Notes: generated by a model from the letters alone, not told the origin. A stretch of DNA of 64,000 nt from Crotophaga sulcirostris (GCA_013397455.1 VYZB01000334.1:911986-975985); one strand, 5' to 3'. Shown: positions 41,001 to 53,259, counted from the first letter of the stretch. Numbers and translations are program-made.

Positions 41001-41169
41001 CAGGATTCGGTTCTGAATCTGTCAGGTGAAAAAAATGTTTTGAAGAAATAATCATAATATACTTCTATTTCAAAGCCCTAAAAGAATGAGAGTGTCACTG
41101 GAGACATATGTAGAGGAGTTCTATGAAAGTGAGAAATAATTCTTCAGAAAGTTGACGAACTTTTCAAAA
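35095..41169. other. Unique non-coding sequence
   Basis: About 6 kb with no gene or transposon I can support. Stretches near 36200-36320 and 37590-37790 look less degenerate than their surroundings, with TAAT-type and CAGCTG motifs and few simple repeats. They could be conserved non-coding elements, but conservation cannot be judged from one sequence. A small hairpin CCATCTGA/TCAGATGG is at 38017-38035. Confidence 0.45.
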
Positions 41170-41290
41170 TAAAAAATATCACGCACTCTCAGAGACATCC
41201 AAGAAGTGTCTGAAGAAAAAGTACTACAAGTGTATTAAAATATCTGGGACAAGATGGACTTCAGAGAGTACTAAAGTACTCCATGTCTAG
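41170..41290 (+). mobile_element. Probable decayed LINE (CR1-like) ORF2 fragment
   Basis: Frame translation from 41188 gives LRDIQEVSEEKVLQVY before a stop. After a frameshift, 41247-41276 reads GQDGLQRVLK. LINE ORF2 proteins carry a conserved segment of this type just before the reverse transcriptase: acidic 'VSEEDVL', then a 'GPDG(I/L)xPRVLKE' motif. Order, spacing and orientation fit, but the match is short and needs a frameshift. Flanking sequence (about 40850-42200) is A- and purine-rich on the plus strand, as in LINE sense strands, without other recognisable domains. Confidence 0.4.
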
Positions 41291-43411
41291 AGAACCTCAG
41301 GAAGCAAGGGCAAGATCTCTGCAGAAATGCTGACAGGATTGACGTGTGTTCTTAGTAGAACTAACTGGTAAATTTCCAAATAAAGCATTTTTTTTTGAAA
41401 GGCTCAACAGAGTTGTGGCTACTAGGGCTATTAGAGACACTAGACAGCTTCCATGCATGAACAAAGCCAGCAGGCAGAGATGTCTCATCCTGCACTTGAG
41501 ACTGTTTGGGGACAAATATGATTCAGGTCCAGAGATTAAGTGGATAAAATAAAAGATGTAGATAAATGAGATATTAATTCAACAAAGATAAATTAAACTG
41601 ATGCTTGGAGTAAAAAACACACCTATGCTCTGCTAAGAAATAGTAGCTCTCAAACAAGGTCGCATTCAAAAGAAACACAAAGAAGTGGTCCATCACAGAA
41701 TTGGTGACAGTTTGGTGGGATCCTTGTGGAAGGTTGTTGTGGATGCCATAATCCCAAGTGTGAACAAAGCAAGTGTTCAGAAGAGAGAGCTATTGAGGAT
41801 TACTGAGTAGACAAAGCAAAAAGTCCAAAAGAATTTCTTTGTACTGAAAAACTGGAAGACTTCTAGGGGAAAACACAACTAATGCCAATGCCATGGACAT
41901 CCATTTAAGGACGATTGTTGGAGAGGGAAAACTGAGCAAGACAGACTCCTGAAATGAACCAATGAAACTATATTTATAGAGTAACTCTGAATCAATTGAA
42001 AAAAAAAGGTTTCAATGAGCTTTGATTACAGGTCTGAAAAAGAAGAGATGACTAATCAGAAAGATAACATGAGATAGTGGAATACGTGGAAGATCATTCT
42101 GTAAAAAAAGGTGGTTATTCTGAATAATCATCACATGTACTTGGAGTGCTTAAGTGGGAGAAGCATTCAAGTGAAAAAAAAATCGTAGCTAATTTTAAAA
42201 TACTTCAGTGCTATACTTTAATGACAATCAGGGAAAAGCTACCTTACTTTTTTCTTTATTTTTGAGAGATTAAGAAGGTTCTGTTGTTTCTCTATTTCTG
42301 AGTTTTGATATCTGTTTTCTTACTCCAGATTAAAACACAGCAAGCCATACTAAACCTCAGTTTTCTTACTAAACTAAATTTGACTTAAATCAAGAAGTAT
42401 TTCTTGACTTAAGGAGAAAACTGGTCTCCTATGCACTTACATTCACCCTCTAAAGCAAAATATCTTAGATAAGACTTGATTCCTACTTTGCGAAAAGAAA
42501 GTTCTTTCCTTACCATCTCATCTTTCCTTACCAATTCTTTTTGCTGTAGCCCACTAAAAAATGAAATTTCCTGGAGGATCCGTGTGAGTTTTCATCTTGA
42601 TATTTTTACAGGAAGGACGATTATTCCCGGGAACAATCCCATCAGAGCTACGGTAATTTCCCCTAAAAACAGGTAAGAAACCATTCCCTAAGGATTTCTG
42701 AGTACAGCATGTGTTATACATGTTCCAGAGAGCCGAAGATGTTGAGAGGGACAATTTGTAACCTATGAGACTTACTATTTTCAGTTATTTTGACTTGATC
42801 AAATGTAATTAGATATTATCATCCAGGATACAATATGTAGTTATTTACTCTCATTATTCTTATCATAACATGGCACTATCTGTGGCTAACTGCATTTTGT
42901 AACAGCTGTAATATAAATAATTAAGCTTTAATCAACAGCCACATCTGGTCAAGATTATATAGCAAAAAGTCATGACAAAATAGAGTTTATCCCAGCTGCT
43001 AATCTTCCATGAAATTTCTATTATTACTCTATGGAAATATCATGGTGGACAGCACCATATTGAAATGGTTGCATGCAAGGGACAAAATCAAATTCAGATA
43101 TAATGCTGAAACAGTCATTTAAAAATACATACCTGTGTCGCATGCAATGTAGAAACATTCTTTTTTCATAAGTATTGCTTGTTATGTGACACTTCCACTG
43201 CTATTATTTAATCAGAAATCAGCAGGAATTGCATTCGTCACACAGAGTAGAAGGCAGTGCTATACTTGCCTTTACCGTCCACAGATGGTAGCTTACAGGA
43301 GAATAGTATTTCCACCATGTGTCTGAGGTGCTGCACAGTCAAAAAGTAGAAATGTAGATAATGTGCTGGTATGCTATGTCTGCACAAAACAAAGGTCATA
43401 TTACAAGCATA
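41291..43411. other. Unassigned sequence, purine-rich in its left half
   Basis: From about 41300 to 42200 the plus strand has a visible excess of A and G. It may be the rest of a decayed element or simply skewed unique DNA. The remainder to 43411 is ordinary AT-rich sequence with no recognised feature. Confidence 0.4.
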
Positions 43412-43632
43412 ACTGCATGTTATTCTAGATATAAAGACAATTTTTTTGCCATAAGAGTGGTGAAACACTGTAACAGGTTGACCAGAGACGTTGTAGATGC
43501 CCCAGCCCTGGAAATATTAAAGGTCATGTTGGACAGAGCTCTGAGCACCCTGATCTAGTAGAAAATGTCCCTGCTTATTGCAGGGAAGTAGGACTAGATG
43601 GTCTTTAAATGTCCAATATCATTCTATGATTC
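43412..43632 (+). mobile_element. CR1 LINE 3' end, C-terminal ORF2 plus tail
   Basis: Frame translation gives RVVKHCNRLTRDVVDAPALE followed by ILKVMLDRALSTLI, the well-known C-terminus of avian CR1 ORF2. It is followed by the 3' untranslated stretch (GACTAGATGGTCTTTAAATG) and the terminal CATTCTATGATTC. The 3' end is intact, whereas everything upstream of this last 220 bases is missing, the usual result of incomplete reverse transcription. The C-terminal frame is still open, but the element has no reverse transcriptase. Confidence 0.95.
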
Positions 43633-46600
43633 CAATTTGTTGTTACTATGCTACGCTTTGCAATAAAAATCTGTTTGGCATACGTAGTAGCAGATAAAAG
43701 CAATGAGCTTCCCTCCTTTCCTGTCCTGAAATTAGGTAGCATTTGGACATGGGTGAATTCGACTAGAATGCCACTTTTCTCTCAGTTAGAAACACCTACT
43801 GTCCACTTTATGGCCAGGCACGGCCACTTCATTCTCACTTGTTTTTTTTCGCTAGTGTTTTCTTTCAGTTGAAATTTATTTTCCCTACTACATTGGCATA
43901 TTTACATGTTTGTAGCTTTCTCTTTATGAAAAGAAGTAGGCCACTGTCTTTATGAGTACTTCTAACTGAGTGCAGCCTGCAGGCAGGTGTGCATATTCCA
44001 GCTCTGAGTTAGCTCACGTACAAGAAACAGCAAATTGGACCAGCTCAGAGCCTGATTCAGGATAGTTTTCTTTCCTTCACTGCACGAGTCTTTAACCTTT
44101 ACTCAGTTCTCACCTGCTTCCTCTAGTTTGACAAATAACTTCTGTATGACTTCATATAAGATGCTTACTGAAATTCAGAGAGATTGCTTTTCTGTGAAAA
44201 AGCGTTCATTTTCTTATGAAAGATCAATCGGTCTACCTTTCACCTGTCCATATATATTTCATGTTATTTTACATGTATTTAGTCTGTTTTTAACTTGTAT
44301 CACACCCTCACAGTAGCTACACTTCTCTACTTTGTTCATATTTCATTTATAAGGGCAACAGAACCTCTGCTATCTGTTTTAATTTCCTTTACGAGAGCAA
44401 CATCAGATTCACATTTGGCAGATGTCACTTTGCCTCCGCATGTCTTGGTCTAAAAACATGGTTTCATTTTGTTGGTCTGTTGTCTTCCTTGTTTACGCTA
44501 CTTTATATCTTGTGATGATTTTTCCTCTTTTTACTACAAGCTCTTTGCTGGAAGCTGAATCCAAGCTTCACAGAGATTTCATCACCAGCATAAAGGAGAT
44601 GAGTTAGTTAGTATGACTGGCAAAAATGAATAGAGAATTTGGGAAAAGAAAACATGCTGAAAATTTGAAAGCCAGGAAGCTGAAGTATTTTCTCCTAATG
44701 GATGATCATAATGATAGAGCCCCCTTGTCTGGAAAACTGCTTGGTTGCACGGTGTTGTTCTGTGAATACAGACAATAGATACTTTATTACTTCTTACATA
44801 ATGAGAAGATCATGTTCTGTTAAATCATCTCTTACGCTACTGACCTTTCAAAAAAAGCTAGTAGAAAATTTTCCATTCTGCAAGATATAAAACTTTATTA
44901 TCAGTATGTCTCTTCAGCATAGCATATCTATCTACTAAGTATTATTGCCAAAAATCTTTGTGATTCCTATACCAGCAGATTATCATTGACTTCAGAGGAA
45001 ATGCTATATATAGTACTGTCATCAACCGATTTGTCAACAACAGCATGCAAAAAGATATTTATATTTATTTAATTTCAGAATTCCTTTTAGTCTATTGAGT
45101 ATTTTTAATTGCTGGTTTGTACTGTTTATTTTGACAGCAGTGACATACTATAAAGACTTTCTGAGGAAAGAAAGTTTGACACAAGTCTCAGCAACTTTGG
45201 GCTATTTCTCTTTCAGTTTCTTTAGTAACTTGTGAGCTAAGTTGTTAGATGAGTTTATCCAGAAAAGGTGATCTATAACCATCAGCTAGCTAGTCAGATG
45301 AATGTCTGTCAGCAGGAAACTTCCCTTTGTAGCTTACTGTACTCAGGCAGGCTAAATTTACACTGGATTCAGTGGAGTGTTCATCTCTCTTAATCATTAA
45401 CAGTCATAGACATTTCAGCTCAAATTTAGCATGATTGCAAACATCTCCTTAAGAGAAGCCAAAATGCCAGGATAATGAGATTAAAGTTGTTACTGCAGTT
45501 CCAGATTAAGGGTCTGGAGGTAAAATAGTACAGTATCTGACTTACAGCGCTTTTCTGTATGTACAGTTGTCAATCCGTTCACATAAATAAGCATCTTTTT
45601 TATTCAACGTAACCTGGAAATTACAAAGGAAATTCTACTGTGAACTATAATATGAACAAAACTGGGAGTATGAACATCAGTAACGATTTGGTTCCACAAC
45701 CTGAGAGGTTCTCAAAAGATTCTTTCCCTTAATGAATATTAGATATAAAACAGGATTGGAGATGAGGCAACAGAAGCATCAGTCAGAATGAAATTACATC
45801 CTGAAATATATTTTTCCTGTGTGAAAGACTTTGCACATGAATTGAGGTTCTAGCATCCAGAAGATGTGCTTTTTGGACATCAGTACAGCAGTGTCTGACT
45901 GGTATTGCTGTTTTGCTAACTGTATTGCTTTTAATAAACCAACATGCAATGTAAGACAGATTCTTTCTGAAGCCGAGAAATAGCTCCAGAGAATTACTTG
46001 CTAAGGGGAATCTGATAAAAGATTAAGAAACATGTCTATAGAAATTGTTATAAATTCTTCAATTATTAAAGAAATAGATAATATTCACTGTTTTATAACA
46101 GATTTGTGACCAACTCAGAGGCATTGGAGGATGACTTCAGTGGGAAAAATTGATAACTGGCCAGAGTTTTCTTTGCATAATATGCATTCTCACAAACAAA
46201 TCTTTTCACAAATCTAGGGCATGGGAACCATGACATGGAACTGGATATATAAAGCCTGTATAGAAAAAAAAAAAAAGCAATATGGATTTTTTGAGAGAAC
46301 CTGTTAGAACTGTGATGTTAGACCATCACAGGGGAGTACTTAAGGCTTGAGGTAGTATTATAGCAAGAAATACACTGCACATCTTAACTACAGAGTTCAC
46401 CTGAATGACTGACTCTTTCGATCTTGGCTCTGGCACATGTTGTCTGCATTGCTACACCACACTAGTGTTCACTCTGTATAGTGGAAGTAGGCAAGAGAGC
46501 AGACAATTCATGTATGTTTATAGGCGTTCGTATGTATGTACGACCAGGTACAAAGAAACATCCTAACACCACGTGAGGTTGCACAGTCATCTAATTTTTT

Positions 46601-49187
46601 GGGAAAGTATTGCATGGAGAACACGACTGTTCATTTCAGATAGATCAGCAGTAATAGTCCGACAGTAAAATATAGCTACCATCAGCTTTTTAGTTCCACT
46701 TCTTTCTGCGTTGTGACTTCTGTTCCAAATTCTAATAGGCTTGCAGAGGAATACTTGGATACTGACTTGTTTTAGATCATATCGTTAGGGTTAGTACCGT
46801 TTCAGTGAGTTGTTGCAAGACATGTTGTGAGCAGTGTTTTCTGCTTGATACCAGTGGAAAAAAACGCTGAAAGTACCATCCAGAACAAAAGGCCAATATA
46901 TCCATATTTTGGCATTCAGGGAAAATTAATTCAGATAGTTCAGGAATCATTAGATTAAACATGACTTTTTGACCTATCTTTTCTACAAAAAATTTAGAAC
47001 TCTGATGGATGATTAGTCTTATGAGCGCAGTTTATTGCATCTCAAGAACTATTCATGTCTCTGTTCCTTTCAGAATTAATATTATCACAAAGTCACCAGT
47101 TTTAAAGGATTCTCTCAAACCATGAGAGTGAAGAAAGATAAAAAACACTAGATATAAATTTTTTGCCGCTTAGCTGAAGTTAATCCACCAGCCAATTAAT
47201 CACGACAAGAAAATCCAAACAGCAACAAGACAGTCCATGTGGTTCAACAGACAAGCTCTCATGTTAAAAACCACTTTTTTCCCTAAATTAAAATTGTTCT
47301 GGTTTTAATGTGACCTATACGAGATCTTATTATCATTTTCTGTTTCGATTTTGTGTGTTCTGTTATCGCTATGAGAACATCAATGATAGACACTGGGAGG
47401 CATGACTAGCATCTTACAGGGCCATGCTTAAAGGTTAACATTTTCTTTCCCAACTGCGTAAATCATTAAACAGTGTCCTGAGAGATGTCATGTAAGTAAT
47501 ATTCACAGGCACTCTTTTCCTATGAGCAGGTATTTTTTGCTAACACTTCCAGAGCTTTTCTGACGGGTATCCGATATTCAGGATGTTATGAGACTTGCGG
47601 CTACTCCCAGATGGCAGCTGTTTCTGCATCTGAATTTTTACCTGACCAATGATTCCATTAGCAAGAACTGCAATTTAGCCCGGTAGTAGCTGCTTCAGAA
47701 TGTGAAGGGATGTTTTCAGTACATTTCTGAAATCTCATTTGTAGTTTAAAATTAATCACACAAAGTTAAGAAGAAAGCTTTTCTACCTCTTCTCCTGTCC
47801 TTTGAATTTCTTGCTTTTCATTCTAATTGGTACCTCAGTTTTTGCATTGCAATAATAACTTCAGAGATCTCAGAATTCCAAATCCTCTTCTGAAATGGAT
47901 CATGTGCATTAGTTTTTTCTGTTTCTTATCTTCATTTGTCATAAGAAATATTTATGAGGAAATCTTTTATAGTGATTCTCTCATCAGTTCTCATGAACCT
48001 GACTTTCATATTAGCTAGAGAGATAATTAGCTAGAGAGAGTCATATAAAGAGTGGTTAACTTTGTAGGACAGTGAAACACTGGAGCAGTGTTAAATTTTC
48101 TTTCATAAATTTCTTGATAGTGAGCAATTGCAAACTGTAGCAAAAAAAGTGTTTGATCTTCACAGAGGTAGCTGATTTGAAAATGTTCTCCAAACACTTG
48201 CAGCCTGAGGACAAAAGGCTTGTGAATATTCAGTTTTTACTTTGGCCATGAAAAAATGCACCAGTGCAGTCTCTTTGCTGTATGTAGATAAGGCTGTATA
48301 TGCAAAAATGCAACTTGCCTGTAAATACTACGTGTAGGAAGCTGTTAACTGTCCAGACACGCTCAGTAAAACACATGAGCTCCATTAAAAAAAACACATT
48401 TGTATCTATGAATACAACTTGTACTTGAAAGCCAGTTGAGCAGTAAAGGTTTCCACAGAATGTACCGGTTTGTTGGTAAAACAGATTATGCCATTTTTAA
48501 GGCAAAATTACTAGTGATCCAATACATTTTGGTTTCCAAAGGAAATTGAAAAGTTGTTTTAAGCTTTCCTTTTCTCCTAGCCTATGAGAGCTGCTCACAA
48601 GCTTAATGATCATTTATCAATATGGGAATTCACTCCCTCTCCATAACTAGTCCAAAATAACTTCCACTTGTTCTCCAATGAATAGGCAAAGATGTTTCTT
48701 CTGGCAAAGGTGTTTCTAACGTGACCTATACAAAAAAATTAGGGGAAGAGCAGTTCACTTGTTTTTGTTTTACTGTGAAGCTTGTTGGCTGTGCATAAAA
48801 AAGGCTTTAATGTTTTTTATTGTATATTTAGCTGGTGAAAGAGTAATTAAAACGTGAGCTACACATCCTTTTACATAGACTGTTCAAATAAAGACAAGCT
48901 AGGTATTAACCTGATTCACAGTGAAGAATTACTAACATTTCCTACCTCTTATTTTTCTATTACTGTCTAGTTCAACAAGATTCTTACCATATATTTAACT
49001 TGTCCCTCTTCTCATTGAAATTGAAGGTCCAGATAGTGGAATAGTAAACGTTTTGTTGAGGTTTGTGCTTTCCCCAGTCTCCAAGCTGTGTAAAATAATA
49101 CATATTCACTTTTGAAATGGAGACATTGAAAACACCAAATTGCAGAAACAACCTTAGCATAACTCAGTAGGTGGCATACTGCACTGA
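43633..49187. other. Unique non-coding sequence
   Basis: About 5.5 kb without recognised genes or transposons. A run of 13 A lies at 46264-46276, and a short direct repeat of TTAGCTAGAGAGA at about 48011-48041. Open frames are 74 codons or shorter. Confidence 0.5.
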
Positions 49188-49530
49188 TCACAGTATCACA
49201 AGGTTGGAAGTGACCTCTGAGATCATCAAGTCCAACCTATAAGCCAACACTAACACCATCCCATCACCTAAACCATGGCACTCAGTGCCTCATCCAGTCT
49301 TCCCTTAAACACATCCAGGGTCCACCACCTCTCTGGGCAGCGTATTCCAGTGGCCAATCACCCTTTCAGTGAAGAATTTCTTCCTAACATCAAGTCTAAA
49401 CCTCCCCTGACGAAGCTTAAGTCCGTGTCCTCTAGTTCTGTCACTGGTCACCTGTGAGAAGAGACCAACGCCCGCTTGACTACAACCTCCTTTTAGGTAG
49501 TTGTAGAGAGCAATAAGGTCACTCCTGAAA
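49188..49530 (-). mobile_element. CR1 LINE 3'-end fragment (343 bases)
   Basis: In plus orientation it starts CACAGTATCACAAGGTTGGA and continues through GATCATCAAGTCCAACC, AAACCATGGCACTCAGTGCC, TCACCCTTTCAGTGAAGAAT and GTGTCCTCTAGTTCTGTCAC, to CAATAAGGTCACTCCTG. This is the reverse complement of a CR1 3' end and C-terminal ORF2, and it is comparatively little decayed. It is the same subfamily as 11429-11555. Its 5'-truncated edge near 49530 lies only about 23 bases from the start of the LTR at 49554. Confidence 0.95.
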
Positions 49531-49553
49531 ATGTGGCATTAAAGATATGTGAA

Positions 49554-50258
49554 TGTCAAGGTTTAGCCCCAGCCTTACCAATTTCAGCAGGTAAAACGGA
49601 AAAGCTGGACTCCTTTCCCCCAGCCCCCAGGGAAAGGGAAATGAGATGAAAAGACTTGTGGATTGGAAATAAACTAAAACAACTTTAGTGAAACACTAAT
49701 AAAAATATTAATATTAATAAGAGAATAATAAAATATAGACAGATACATGAAATTGCTACTCCCTCAATAACTATACATCCCCACAAACGCTGTAGAGCAA
49801 GCTGGAGAAGGTGTCAGCGGAAGAATACTGGGCTCAGGAACTGGATTCAGAAACACACCGATATGGGATCAGGGACAAACAGGCAGATGAGGTCCTCACT
49901 GGACATCAGCCATCAGAGAGAGAGACCCTCATGATCTCTCAGATTTATAATGAATATGACAGATATGGGATGGAATACTTATTTGACAGTTTGGGGTCAA
50001 CTATGCTTTACATACCTCCATGCAGGTGTGACCCTTTTCCATCTTTGATTTACGGCACCCTTTAGCTCAAGAATTGCCTTGGTTACTACAAGAATAAGTA
50101 TAAACAATGACCTTTCTGCATACTGATGCCCCATGTCATTGATTCTAGAGAGAAACACTGTCTGGAAAATATGCAGTTAACTTTCAGAAAATGAAGTTAC
50201 TTAGACGAGACTTAGGTGAATCTAGAAATCTGGTTCTACTTTAGCTCAAACCATGACA
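49554..50258 (+). mobile_element. Solo LTR of an endogenous retrovirus
   Basis: A 705-base unit starting TGTCAAGGTTTAGCCCCAGC and ending TTTAGCTCAAACCATGACA. The two ends form an extended inverted repeat: TGTCAAGGTTT-AG against TGTCATGGTTTGAG read from the other end. Inside are an A/T-rich segment (49690-49735), a TATA-like TTTATAAT (49944-49951) and the block GATATGGGATGGAATACTT (49962-49980), which I associate with a common group of avian LTRs. No primer-binding site, gag, pol or env sequence follows, so this is a solo LTR left by recombination between the two ends of a provirus. Flanking target duplications are not clean (GTGAA versus TTGAT), which suggests age. The open frame at 49811-50065 is LTR sequence, not a gene. 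Retroviral class is not assigned. Confidence 0.82.
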
Positions 50259-52390
50259 TTGATATACTCAGAGAGCAGATGTACAGTCTTGTCCTCTTTG
50301 TTCTTGCTGTTAGTTTAAAGAAGATCTTATATTGTATAGGTTAATGCTTAGTTTATGCTTTCTCAGTCCTATAAATAAAATCTGCTCTTGGCTGAGCATT
50401 TCCAGACTCCAGATTGGAACTTGCATTCATTTGGCAATGTATGTTGGATCTGATGGGAATAAAGTTCCAGGAGTGGAGGACAGCAGGAAAATTGGAGACG
50501 GATTTCATAAGGAGATTGAGAATGTGAACTAGTAGCACCAAAAATAAAGCATGTCATTATTTAATTAGAGAGTGTATCACGTTATAAGACAAATTACAAA
50601 AGACTGCACAGACATATCAGCATAGTATATTGGTCAAGTACTGACTTCGAAAATTTTAATAACATTTTAAAAATCTGATTTTAAATTAAATTATTACCAT
50701 ATACACACACACCTATATATAGAAAGAAACATACAAAATACCTGTTAAAAGACCATTTTTGCTTGCACAGTCAAGCACTGAATGCCCATTAAATGCCTGA
50801 ATTATGGATCTTCAGGCAACCCGATTTGCCTCCTTGCGTGACTATACTACAACAGATTTAAATCCTAATAGTTTCTAGAGATGAGGTTCTGCTGTATATA
50901 CCAGCAGCAGATGAAATTCCTGTGATGGTTTTTCCAGGCTTGGGAGAATTTCTAATGAAATGTCTATGGAAGGGGAAGTTATGACAGTGCTAGTAACACT
51001 GGTATTTATTTGTGAAATCAGTGTCAGTGAAAGTATTGTGGATGTCACTGACAGTTTGACATAGTGAAACATTAAACAGTGCCAATAATCAAGTATCTTA
51101 CTAAGGATAATAAGAATTACATTTCCAGTGTGATCTTTTTATCAGAGCACCTAAATTAAACCATTTTTAATCTTGTTGCCAATGTTTTGCTATGCAAGTG
51201 CTTGATTGTGGCAAAGGAACTTAAGGAAGTTTCTGGTTTTTTTTTCAAGAGCTGGCAAAATGACCTTTTCCTTGGACTCTAATTACCTCAAAGAACTAGT
51301 AAAAGAAAGTGCCAAGCAGAGACTGGGATCATAGAAAATCACAGTCATTTTCCTATACTTTTTAGAAACTGAAGGGAAAAGATGCTGCGAAAATGTGAAA
51401 TCTAACTGGAAATTTTAGATCAGTCAGAATTCAATGGCAACTGCACAATACAGAGAGATGTGGGCTCATGAAAATCAAATTGGGAGGGAATCATATTTGG
51501 ATTCTTTAGTCATTAATCAAAAGGGAATCATCGACTTTGTCTCTTCCTTGTCTGTATTTATGTTGCATGCATAACCTCAGTCACTCACTCTAGAAGAGGG
51601 TCATTTCAGTAGCCATGGGGCTCTCTCTGTCCTGCTGTGCCCACAGCACATAAACAAGACATGTACATAGAGTCATTAGCATCTTGGGACTGGCAACAGA
51701 GAAGAGAGAAAAAAGGCTCTTTCTGAATTAGGAAGGTTTGTATCCAGATCCTGCTTTCCTGCAGAGGTTTTTGGAAATTTTTCAGAGCCTTTGACTTCCC
51801 TTCTGAGACATAAGTGTCTGAAAATACTTATCTGTTGCTGTTTCTATTTTTTCGAGAATATTTGGATAGGAGTGAAAGTATGTGCATACTAATTGCAATG
51901 TAGGTCTGATATGGTTGTGCTGAATGGCATGAACTTCACATGTGACTTCCACACACAATAGGTACAAATCACTTTGCATAAAAGTAGTGGTCATATTTGC
52001 AGTGCTGTCAAATTTAAAGAAAACATTACAAACATTTTTGCAATTGTGAATATACTTTGTAGTGTTTCCTCTTTAGTTTCCTACCATGGTGATAGGAGAA
52101 TGGTCTGTCTTTGTCTCTCTCGTGGATCCCAGACACTTGGTAGTGTTTGATTCCTACATAAAAGAACACACCAAATAATACACAAAATTGTTCCCAGTCA
52201 TTATATAGGCTTTGAGGAAGACAGGCAGTCTCCTTAAACATATTCATAAAAGATTTTTCAGATGGATGTATCACCAAATTTCGGATATTTTCTCTGTGTC
52301 TGGTAGCACTGAACTTCACCTGTTTCTTTTAATAGTGCCAGGTGATAGTCATCTTAAATTCTTCATTAAATTCATTCATTAGAAGTAGGC
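50259..52390. other. Unique non-coding sequence
   Basis: Sequence between the solo LTR and the 29-base duplication. No retroviral coding similarity was seen, which argues against the two LTRs bounding a provirus. A short CA/TA tract is at about 50701-50720. Confidence 0.55.
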
Positions 52391-52391
52391 T

Positions 52392-52449
52392 TTGAATATC
52401 TAGTGAATGAATCTTGTCCTTTGAATATCTAGTGAATGAATCTTGTCCT
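52392..52449. repeat. Perfect 29-base tandem duplication
   Basis: Two exactly identical head-to-tail copies at 52392-52420 and 52421-52449. The unit begins TTGAATATCT and ends AATCTTGTCCT. It has no internal simple-sequence structure, so the duplication is a discrete event, and identity of the copies suggests it is recent or an assembly artefact. Confidence 0.95.
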
Positions 52450-52670
52450 GGAGTGCTTCTGACAATTCCTTCCAAAATTTTCGTAACATTTTCCCTTGTG
52501 TCTTATGCTCAAAGGAAGGAAAAAAAAGGGGGACACACCCACACACATCCCAGAAGAAGGGGGAAAAACAATACCAACAGAGGTACCATTCACCACCTCG
52601 GCTAACTCTATTGATGTCTCCGCATCCCTGAAATCTTCTGATCCTTTGGGGAGCTTCAGCCTGAATCTTT
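52450..52670. other. Short unique stretch with purine-rich patch
   Basis: Sequence between the 29-base duplication and the LTR. It includes AGGAAAAAAAAGGGGGACAC at about 52517-52536. I see no primer-binding site or retroviral internal sequence on the LTR's 3' side. Confidence 0.5.
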
Positions 52671-53259
52671 TATGCTGTTTTTGACTGAAGTAGAATTTAT
52701 CTTCTTCATAGTAACTGCTATGGGGCAATGTTTTGAATTTGTGTTGAAAACAGTGTTGACAATACAGGGATGTTTTTGTTACTGTTGAGCAGTGCTTACA
52801 CAGTGTCAAGGTCTTTTCTACTTCTTGCACCACCCCACCAGTATGTAAGCTGAAGATGCAAAAGAGGCTGGGAGGGGATACAGATGGGACAGCTTACCCC
52901 AAATGACCACAGGAGTATACCATACAATGTCATGTTTCAGCATGTAAAACTGAGAGAAGAAGGAAGGATTCATTGGAGAGTTCATTCAGATTTATATCAT
53001 TTATCTTCCCGAGTAGCTGTTACGTATGATGGAGCCCTGATTTCCTAGAGCTGACTGAATGCCTGTTTGCTGACAAGAAGTGAAAGGATTTCTTCTTTTG
53101 CTTTACTTGTGTGCACAGCTTTTCCTTACCTGTAGTTTAATTGTCTTTAACCCATGAGTTTTCACACTTTTACCCTTTAGATACTCCACCATCAAAACAG
53201 GAGTGAGTGAGCGAGCAGCTGTATGGTGTTTAGTTGTCGGATGAGACTGAATCATGACA
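52671..53259 (-). mobile_element. Solo LTR of an endogenous retrovirus, second subfamily
   Basis: Read on the minus strand it starts TGTCATGATTCAGTCTCATC at 53259. It passes through CAGCTGCTCGCTCACTCACT, TGAAAACTCATGGGTTAAAG and GTATGGTATACTCCTG (near 52925), then TGTAAGCACTGCTCAACAGT, CATCCCTGTATTGTCAACAC and TTACTATGAAGAAGATAAAT. It ends at 52671 with CAAAAACAGCATA, where CACA is expected. The order of these blocks matches, from memory, a widespread avian LTR. Length is 589 bases. No internal retroviral sequence is attached, and flanks (ATCTTT versus ATTCTG) give no clear target duplication. The 134-codon minus-strand open frame at 52429-52833 is LTR plus flank, not a gene. Confidence 0.82.

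Noticed and set aside
52429..52833. 134-codon minus-strand open frame as a gene
   Set aside because: Most of it is LTR sequence with adjoining flank and shows no protein family.
49554..53259. The two LTRs as the ends of one provirus
   Set aside because: They are in opposite orientation, belong to different subfamilies and have no retroviral coding sequence between them.
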